NCBI GenBank assembly: GCA_964555935.1 | Contig: CAZKUN010000192.1 | Location: 1 to 18,113 of the forward strand | Length of the DNA stretch: 18,113 nucleotides | Origin: CAZKUN01 sp964555935 | Lineage (GTDB): Bacteria; Armatimonadota; Zipacnadia; Zipacnadales; VGFC01 | Direction of reading: 5' to 3' | In this document: piece by piece, positions 1 to 4,746 of the stretch | How positions within the stretch are numbered: position 1 is the first letter of the stretch | How the letters are laid out: each line of letters begins with the position of its first letter | Translations under genes and position numbers: made by a program | Notes under the pieces: model-generated | Told to the model about the DNA's origin: nothing | The model's database searches: none | What the model saw: the letters and a program-made list of their open reading frames with translations, nothing else

Positions 1-55
1 GTACACCCAGATACTAACACTGAACCTGGACTCGCTTTAGGGGGTAAGGCCACAC

Positions 56-601
56 ATGCTCGAGGGGTTCGCGATGGCCAGGCGACAAGGCTTCAAGGAT
101 CGGCCGGTGGTCATCAGCATCGTGATCGCGGGGATTCTCGGCACGTTCGCCACGTTCGCCGCGCTGGCGTACTTCGGCTACTCGCAAGGCGCCGAGGCGA
201 AGATGGCCTGGCACGCGACGGGGTTTGGGTGGGAGTCATTCAACATGCTGCGCGGGTGGATGAATAACCCCACGCAACCGAACCCGATCGCGATGATCGG
301 CGTGGTGGGCGGGATGCTGTTCGCGGGCGGGCTGCACCAGATGACGATCCGGCACATCAAGTGGCCGCTGCACCCGCTGGGGTTTGCCATCGCGGGGAGT
401 TACTCGATGGCGACGATGTGGTGCCCGATGCTGATCGCGTGGGTGCTGAAGATGGCGATGCTGCGGTTTGGCGGGCAGAAGCTCTACCTGCGCGGGGTGC
501 CATTCTTCATGGGGCTACTCATGGGCGACTACATGCTCGGCAGCGCGTGGCCGCTGCTGGGGTGGATCATGGGCAGGATGATGTATAGTTTTCAGCAGTG
601 A
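56..601 (+). CDS. C-terminal part of a DUF6785/DUF6784-like multi-pass membrane protein
   Basis: The 181-residue product is very hydrophobic, with likely membrane segments near residues 18-41, 76-94, 106-135 and 147-172. From memory of the family, the pattern of a GW motif, then HPLGF, an IAWVLK-like helix, RFGG, VPFF and GLLMGD matches the last ~180 residues of the large (about 600+ residue) DUF6785/DUF6784 proteins of Planctomycetota, Armatimonadota and relatives; their function is unknown and transport-like. The piece is far shorter than the family. The same frame is open from position 2 to a TAG at 38-40, only 15 nt before this ATG, so the ORF may be the 3' end of a broken longer gene rather than a complete gene. 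A G-rich stretch (40-44) could serve as a ribosome site for the ATG at 56; a second ATG lies at 74. It runs convergently towards the GH30 gene, with two hairpin repeats between them. Confidence 0.65.
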   Translation: MLEGFAMARRQGFKDRPVVISIVIAGILGTFATFAALAYFGYSQGAEAKMAWHATGFGWESFNMLRGWMNNPTQPNPIAMIGVVGGMLFAGGLHQMTIRHIKWPLHPLGFAIAGSYSMATMWCPMLIAWVLKMAMLRFGGQKLYLRGVPFFMGLLMGDYMLGSAWPLLGWIMGRMMYSFQQ

Positions 602-611
602 CGGGAACGGC

Positions 612-635
612 GTCGGATCTGGAGATCCGACCTAC
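612..635 (+). repeat. Hairpin repeat, GTCGGATCT stem with CTAC tail
   Basis: A perfect 9-bp inverted repeat (612-620 with 623-631) around a GG loop is followed by CTAC (632-635). ACGGCG (607-612) runs directly into the stem. It lies between two convergent genes and belongs to the dispersed hairpin family described in the findings. There is no T-run, so it is not a classical terminator. Confidence 0.8.
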
Positions 636-644
636 GACGGACAA

Positions 645-672
645 GGCGCATGAGCTGGGAAGCTCATGCTAC
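645..672 (+). repeat. Hairpin repeat, GCATGAGCT stem, copy 1
   Basis: A perfect 9-bp inverted repeat (648-656 with 661-669) encloses a GGGA loop and ends in a CTAC-type tail. The 28 bases 645-672 are identical to 8433-8460. The tail supplies the TAG stop codon (669-671 read on the minus strand) of the GH30 gene. Confidence 0.85.
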
Positions 673-2483
673 CTGACTACGTCGGCGCGGTCGGCGGCGA
701 TGTGGGTGTGAGATGAGGCTTCGTTCTTGTCGCCGGTGACGCGGACGGTGACGAGGTGATTGCCGAGGGGGAGGATGGGCGTGGTGAAGATGAGCGACTG
801 GTCGACGCGCTTCTCCGCGTAGAGATCGACGAGGGTCTCGGGCCCGTTGTCGACGGAGATGGCCGCGATGCCCAGGTTGGGCGCGGTGGCGCAGTAGAGC
901 CTGAGCTGGGTCCCGGGGAACCGGATCGTGTAGGCGGCGTCGGGCTCGGGTGACCAGTGGTTGTCGGTGACGAATGCCCCCGGGGCGTTGTCGGTGTAGT
1001 CCCAATCCCCCGCGTACTCGAACTCCGTATCGTTGATCCAGATTGGCTTGGGACTCTCCGGACCGCGGTAACGCGCGGCATCGATCACGTACGTCGTGAC
1101 GGACCCGGCGGGCTCGATCGCGTGGAGTTGCTTGCCACGGATGGAGATAGGATCGAGGGCGGCGAGCTTCTCAGATTCGGAGGTGCGGTGAGGCTTCGCC
1201 CGCTTGGCGAGCCTGTCGAATGATGAGAGGTCGTAAGCGCGCTCGCGGAGGGCGTCGGAGTCATTGTAGGCGACGATGATGAGCCGCTCGCCGTCGCGGA
1301 AGCAGACGGCGTCGGGTGCGGAGATGTCGATCATGCGAGCGCCGGGCCGGATGAAGCGCGCGTACTGGGCGTAGCCGTAGTACTTGCGCATGATCTCGAA
1401 GGTCTCGTCCTCGCTGGCGTAATCCGCGTGGATCAAGCCGTAGTTGAAGTTCCACCATGTCGAGTAGAGTTCGTGGGTGAGCGATTGCCAAAGCACCCAC
1501 GCATCGGGCCGCATCTCGCGGAGGTCGCGGGTGATGGCGCGGGCGAGGTCGAGCACGCCGACGATGGACTCATGATCGTGCTGTTTGTCCTCATCCGGCG
1601 CGCGGGAGGCGAAGCAGATCTCGCTCATGTGAAGGCGCTTGCCGAACCGGTCGGCGAGGTAGCGCGGGCCGAAGCGGTCCCAACTGTAGTTGTAGGTGTG
1701 CGTGTTGATCTGGGCGATGGCGGCCTGCACGTCGGGATCGTATGAGTGGAATGACTGGACGCAGTGCTCGGTGCACGTCTCATCGCCGGCGGAGAGCTGG
1801 GTGGGGAGGTCCTTCTCGGATAGCTTCCCGGCGACGAGGCGCAGCAGGCGGTTCTGGGATTCGCGCTCGAAGTGGCAGCCCTGCTGAAACTTCTCGGCCG
1901 ACCAGTAGTGAGCGACGGGCTCGTTCATCGGCGCGAGGGTGGTGAACGTGATGCCCCACTCGTCGTGGAAGTGGCGCGCGACCTCGGTGAGGTAATCGGC
2001 GAAGGTCTCGTAGTGCTCGTCGCGGAGGTTATCGTCGCTCGCTTCAGGCGCGCCGGAACTGCATCCGCTAACCGTCATCCAGTAGGGCGGCGAGCAGGAG
2101 TAGGCCTCGGTGATGTTGACGCCGCGGCGAAGGGCCTCGTCGAGCATCCGGCGCTGCCCGGCATCGACGGACCAGTCGTAAGACTCGCCCTCGCCCGGCC
2201 AGAATGACTGGATGTTGCCGCCGACGCGCATGTGGTCGTGAGCGGGATCGTCGCTGCTGCCGATCTGGTAGCGGACGATGTTGAGGCCCAGGCCCGTGTC
2301 GCGATCGAAGAGGAGATCGGCGATGGCGGAGCGGTTGTCGTCTGACCAATCGCCCACGACGACCGCCCACCAGGCGAGCGAGGTGCCCCAGCCGTCCCAC
2401 TCCTGGTACTGAATTGAGGGGTCGACGGTGACAGGATCGTCAGCGATGACTGGAATGGTTAGCAGCAGCGCGAGCAGATGCAT
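669..2483 (-). CDS. Secreted glycoside hydrolase family 30-type enzyme with C-terminal beta-sandwich domain
   Basis: I chose the ATG at 2481-2483, giving 604 residues. It starts 5 nt after the aminotransferase stop and opens with a short signal peptide (MHLLALLL, then PVIA before DDP). The frame is open further upstream, but that stretch is Arg/His-rich shadow sequence. Residues ~20-400 look like a GH30 (clan GH-A) barrel: a WDGWGTSLAWWA strand near 29-40, the acid/base Glu188 in MNEP, and the likely nucleophile Glu288 in MSEI, 100 residues later as expected. The GTSLAWWA form recalls the endo-beta-1,6-galactanase branch, so a galactan or arabinogalactan substrate is possible but unproven. 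Residues ~480-604 (NDTEFEYAGDWDY onward) resemble small carbohydrate-binding beta-sandwich domains. It is probably exported and co-transcribed with the upstream aminotransferase. Its stop codon lies inside a hairpin repeat tail, but the last domain seems complete. Confidence 0.85.
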   Translation of the reverse strand: MHLLALLLTIPVIADDPVTVDPSIQYQEWDGWGTSLAWWAVVVGDWSDDNRSAIADLLFDRDTGLGLNIVRYQIGSSDDPAHDHMRVGGNIQSFWPGEGESYDWSVDAGQRRMLDEALRRGVNITEAYSCSPPYWMTVSGCSSGAPEASDDNLRDEHYETFADYLTEVARHFHDEWGITFTTLAPMNEPVAHYWSAEKFQQGCHFERESQNRLLRLVAGKLSEKDLPTQLSAGDETCTEHCVQSFHSYDPDVQAAIAQINTHTYNYSWDRFGPRYLADRFGKRLHMSEICFASRAPDEDKQHDHESIVGVLDLARAITRDLREMRPDAWVLWQSLTHELYSTWWNFNYGLIHADYASEDETFEIMRKYYGYAQYARFIRPGARMIDISAPDAVCFRDGERLIIVAYNDSDALRERAYDLSSFDRLAKRAKPHRTSESEKLAALDPISIRGKQLHAIEPAGSVTTYVIDAARYRGPESPKPIWINDTEFEYAGDWDYTDNAPGAFVTDNHWSPEPDAAYTIRFPGTQLRLYCATAPNLGIAAISVDNGPETLVDLYAEKRVDQSLIFTTPILPLGNHLVTVRVTGDKNEASSHTHIAADRADVVR

Positions 2484-2488
2484 GTGGT

Positions 2489-3715
2489 CTATCCGAAGTA
2501 GTGGTCCCAGACTTTGCGGACGGCGGCGATGGTCTGAGTGATGTCCTCGTCGGTGTAGCGATAGTCGACGGGCATGGTGACGAGCTGGCGCATGAACTCG
2601 TCGACGTTGGGGCAGGAATCGAGATCGTAGACCGTATCGCGCCAGAACGCGGGCACGGTGTCGGTGCACGGGTAGTAGCGCTTCTGGCTGATGAGATCAC
2701 TACGGAGCACATTCTGGCCTGGGCCGATGCTGGTGGCGGTTGGCACGCCCTCGGCGTTGAGCGCGGCGACGATCTCAGAGCGCGGGGGCTCGGCGCCGGT
2801 GTAGCGCGTGTAGATGGGCCAGTAGGCAGGCTCGGCGCCATCGAGGACGATAGGTAACTCGAAGTGAGGCAGGTCGGACAACTCGTCGAAGTAGCGGGCG
2901 ACGATCTCGCGGCGGCGGCTGATGTTGGCCTCGACCTTGTGGAGCTGGGCCAGAGCGACCGCGGCGGAGAGGCAGTTGGGCCGGTAGTTGACGCCCTTGA
3001 AGGGCAGGGGCTGGGGACCCGTGATGGAGCCATCGCGGATGTAGGTCTTGTCGATAAACAGCCTATTGATGCGGGCGACCTCGGGGTCGCTGGTGGTGCA
3101 GAAGCCCCCGTCGCCCGTGCTCATGTGCTTCGACTCGTTCATGCTGAAAGCGCCGATGGCGCCGACGGTGCCGACGTACCGGCCCTTCCAGCGCCCGGCG
3201 TGGGCCTGGGAGCAGTCCTCGACGATGGCGACGCCGTGCTTCTCGCCGATGGCCATGAAGGCATCGAGATCGACGAGGTTGCCGCCGAGATGCACGACGA
3301 GAATGGCGCGGGTGCGGGGAGTGATGAGGCTCTCGGCAGACGCGGGATCGGTGAGCCCATGGCGGATGTCGATATCGGCGAAGATGGGGATGGCGTTCTG
3401 AGAGAGGATCGCGCACGGGACGCCCGCGTCGATCATCGGGGTGGTGATGACCTCGTGCCCCTCGGAGACGCCGACGGCTGCGAGAGCCGCGTGGACCGAC
3501 GCCGTGCCGGATGAGTTGGCGATGGTGAACTCGCAGCCGAACTGCTCGCAGACGGCGTCCTCAAACTCGCCGACCTTGGTGCCGTACGAGCACATGAGCT
3601 TGCCCTCGCGGATGACGTCGGTGAGCTGCGATAGCTCCTCGTCGCCGTAGCGGTTGGGCGAGGCGTAAGGAGTGGACTTGGTCTTCGGGCCGCCGTGGAT
3701 GGCGAGTTGGCTCAT
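2489..3715 (-). CDS. DegT/DnrJ/EryC1/StrS family PLP-dependent aminotransferase
   Basis: This 408-residue protein has the usual length and motifs of the sugar aminotransferase family (fold type I). Phosphate-binding NSSGTAS lies at ~68-74, the VEDCSQAHAG segment has Asp167 for the pyridine nitrogen, and SMNESKHMSTGDGG has Lys196 as the likely PLP Schiff-base lysine. Family members usually transaminate keto-sugar nucleotides; some relatives are dehydratases or regulators, and many stand-alone members in environmental genomes have no known substrate. The lysine argues for a real PLP enzyme. The start at 3715 is supported by AAGGAG seven bases upstream. No sugar-nucleotide pathway genes are next to it. 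The only partner in view is the GH30 gene, 5 nt downstream in the same direction, which hints at a role in handling a released sugar. That link is an inference. Confidence 0.88.
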   Translation of the reverse strand: MSQLAIHGGPKTKSTPYASPNRYGDEELSQLTDVIREGKLMCSYGTKVGEFEDAVCEQFGCEFTIANSSGTASVHAALAAVGVSEGHEVITTPMIDAGVPCAILSQNAIPIFADIDIRHGLTDPASAESLITPRTRAILVVHLGGNLVDLDAFMAIGEKHGVAIVEDCSQAHAGRWKGRYVGTVGAIGAFSMNESKHMSTGDGGFCTTSDPEVARINRLFIDKTYIRDGSITGPQPLPFKGVNYRPNCLSAAVALAQLHKVEANISRRREIVARYFDELSDLPHFELPIVLDGAEPAYWPIYTRYTGAEPPRSEIVAALNAEGVPTATSIGPGQNVLRSDLISQKRYYPCTDTVPAFWRDTVYDLDSCPNVDEFMRQLVTMPVDYRYTDEDITQTIAAVRKVWDHYFG

Positions 3716-3774
3716 GGGAGGGCTCCTTGCGGGACGAATCGTGATGAGGGGGAGGGTTCGGCTAACGGCGGCGA

Positions 3775-3790
3775 ACGTCCTTCTGGACGT
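3775..3790 (+). repeat. Short hairpin, ACGTCC/GGACGT
   Basis: A perfect 6-bp stem with a TTCT loop. ACGGCG lies a few bases upstream and CCACC just downstream (3794-3798), matching the plan of the hairpin family, although the loop is not purine-rich. Confidence 0.55.
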
Positions 3791-3794
3791 GAAC

Positions 3795-3821
3795 CACCAA
3801 GGACACCAAGATCACCAAGGA
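3795..3821. repeat. Tandem 9-bp repeat, three units of CACCAAG(G/A)(A/T)
   Basis: Three successive 9-bp units start at 3795, 3804 and 3813; the outer two are identical and the middle differs at its last two bases. From memory, similar CACCAAGG(A)CACCAAG strings recur between genes in several environmental bacterial genomes. A genome search would confirm this. Confidence 0.7.
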
Positions 3822-3887
3822 CGGCGACGAAGGAGGGAAGGGTCGAAGACGGCGAGGAAAGGCAACGGCATTCGACGGGGCGGGAGT

Positions 3888-3910
3888 GGAAACTCAGACG
3901 TCGAGTTTCC
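3888..3910 (+). repeat. Hairpin repeat, GGAAACTC stem, copy 1
   Basis: A perfect 8-bp stem (3888-3895 with 3903-3910) surrounds a 7-base loop. The stem is shared with 17253-17271 and nearly with 10590-10608. Just downstream, GTCGC-TAC-GCGAC (3913-3925) forms a second small palindrome that contains CTAC. Confidence 0.75.
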
Positions 3911-3943
3911 GAGTCGCTACGCGACGGCGTTGGATCCGGATGT

Positions 3944-3959
3944 AGGCCCGCGGGGGCTT
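3944..3959 (-). repeat. Short hairpin in the opposite orientation, GGCCC/GGGC(T)
   Basis: A 6-bp stem with one G-T pair (3944-3949 with 3954-3959). Read on the minus strand its tail is CCTACA, so this is the clearest candidate for a family member pointing the other way. It is degenerate, so the assignment is tentative. Confidence 0.4.
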
Positions 3960-3967
3960 GGCGGCGA

Positions 3968-3980
3968 ACCACCTGGTGGT
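3968..3980. repeat. Small palindrome ACCACC-T-GGTGGT
   Basis: A 13-base perfect dyad with a single central base, preceded by GGCGGCGA much like the hairpin at 3775. Its role is unknown. Confidence 0.45.
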
Positions 3981-3994
3981 AGCGATACCTGCAG

Positions 3995-4021
3995 CGGGGC
4001 GGATGGCCCGTTGCCACGCGG
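3995..4021 (+). repeat. Degenerate hairpin repeat with GTTGCCACGCGG tail
   Basis: An imperfect stem CGGG(g)C/G(g)CCCG (3995-4000 with 4005-4010) has one G-G mismatch. The 15 bases 4007-4021 are identical to 17222-17236 in the perfect copy near valS. It ends directly at the GTG start of the next gene. Confidence 0.65.
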
Positions 4022-4657
4022 GTGGTGATTACGATCCTCAAGCACATTCCCAACGCGTTGTGCGTGTTCCGGTTGGCGATCGTTCCGGTGCTGTGGGTGA
4101 TGGTTTGGTACGTGAGGGCGGAGAAGCTCTCCGTCTACATCTTCACCGGACTGGTGGCGCTCGGGTATATCTCGGACCTCGTCGATGGAATCCTCTGTCG
4201 GAAGTACAACCTGTCATCGGAGTTCGGCGCGAAGTTCGACCGGATCTCGGACGACTTCCTGACGCTGAATACGGTCGCGTGGCTGTGGCTGATTCGGCCG
4301 GATCTGTTCAGCGGCTATTGGCAGTACATTGTGGGATTGTTGCTGATGATGGCGGTGAGCGTGGGCATTCAGTTCTGGCGCTTCGGCAAGAAGATCTCGT
4401 TCCATTTGCTGGCGGGGAAGATCGCGAATTGGGCGATCGGGCTGTTCGCGTTCGGCACGCTGCTGTGGGGCCCGTGCCGGTGGGCCGTGTGGGTGATGGC
4501 CCTTGTCGTCGGCTACGCGCTGGTCGAGGAGATCATCCTCGCGTCGACGGCTCGAGAGGATGAGCTGGACCCACATCTCGTGAGCATGTGGTCGAAGAAG
4601 CGGTGGGCGAAGCACGAGGGTGGGGAACACGACACCGAAGAGGGAGACGGTGGATGA
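4022..4657 (+). CDS. CDP-alcohol phosphatidyltransferase family membrane protein
   Basis: This 211-residue membrane protein carries the family motif D-x2-D-G-x2-A-R-x8-G-x3-D-x3-D at residues 52-77, with Asp52, Asp55, Gly56, Arg60, Gly69, Asp73 and Asp77 all present and Cys59 in place of the usual Ala. The Asp residues bind the divalent metal. Such enzymes move a phosphatidyl group from CDP-diacylglycerol to an alcohol, as in phosphatidylglycerol-phosphate, phosphatidylinositol or cardiolipin synthesis; the exact product cannot be told here. Several further hydrophobic segments follow, and the tail is charged (KKRWAKHEGGEHDTEEGDGG). The N-terminus (IPNALCVFRLAIVPVL) is typical, so the start is close to 4022. 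The codon is GTG (4022, or the next GTG at 4025), without a clear Shine-Dalgarno, directly behind a hairpin repeat. It is not obviously in an operon. Confidence 0.82.
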   Translation: MVITILKHIPNALCVFRLAIVPVLWVMVWYVRAEKLSVYIFTGLVALGYISDLVDGILCRKYNLSSEFGAKFDRISDDFLTLNTVAWLWLIRPDLFSGYWQYIVGLLLMMAVSVGIQFWRFGKKISFHLLAGKIANWAIGLFAFGTLLWGPCRWAVWVMALVVGYALVEEIILASTAREDELDPHLVSMWSKKRWAKHEGGEHDTEEGDGG

Positions 4658-4668
4658 GGTTGGTTCTT

Positions 4669-4694
4669 CCACGGGCTAGGCAGCCCGTGGCACG
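4669..4694 (+). repeat. Hairpin repeat, CCACGGGCT stem
   Basis: A perfect 9-bp stem (4669-4677 with 4682-4690) has an AGGC loop, the same loop as the copy at 17206, and a CACG tail. It lies in the convergent gap between the phosphatidyltransferase and the histidine kinase gene. Confidence 0.8.
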
Positions 4695-4726
4695 TGAGGA
4701 TTGGGAGTGAGGAGATGGACGGCGTC

Positions 4727-4746
4727 GGGGTCGGAACCCCTCCTAC
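4727..4746 (+). repeat. Hairpin repeat, GGGGT/ACCCC stem with CCTAC tail
   Basis: A 5-bp stem (4727-4731 with 4736-4740), a CGGA loop and the tail TCCTAC (4741-4746). ACGGCG is at 4719-4724. CTA at 4743-4745 is the TAG stop of the minus-strand histidine kinase. Confidence 0.7.

Larger units (their letters stand above)
3716..4021. other. Gene-free divergent intergenic region packed with inverted repeats
   Basis: No convincing gene lies in these 306 bases; the open frames crossing it are short and unlike proteins. It separates the minus-strand aminotransferase from the plus-strand phosphatidyltransferase and must hold both upstream regions, although I see no clear sigma70 promoter. It contains at least six short inverted repeats (near 3775, 3888, 3913, 3944, 3968 and 3995) and a three-unit 9-bp tandem repeat at 3795-3821. 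Confidence 0.7.

Noticed and set aside
612..672. The paired hairpins as a bidirectional rho-independent terminator between convergent genes
   Set aside because: The stems are strong but no T-run follows on either strand, and the same elements occur in non-terminator places such as inside the tRNA cluster.
756..2207. Several plus-strand open frames opposite the GH30 gene
   Set aside because: They are shadows of the GC-rich minus-strand gene, with Arg/Gly/Val-rich composition and no motifs.
2484..2669. Upstream extension of the GH30 frame
   Set aside because: It overlaps the aminotransferase end, is Arg/His-rich and precedes a good signal peptide at 2483.
3795..3821. Possible CRISPR array
   Set aside because: The units are only 9 bp, contiguous and three in number, with no spacers and no cas genes.
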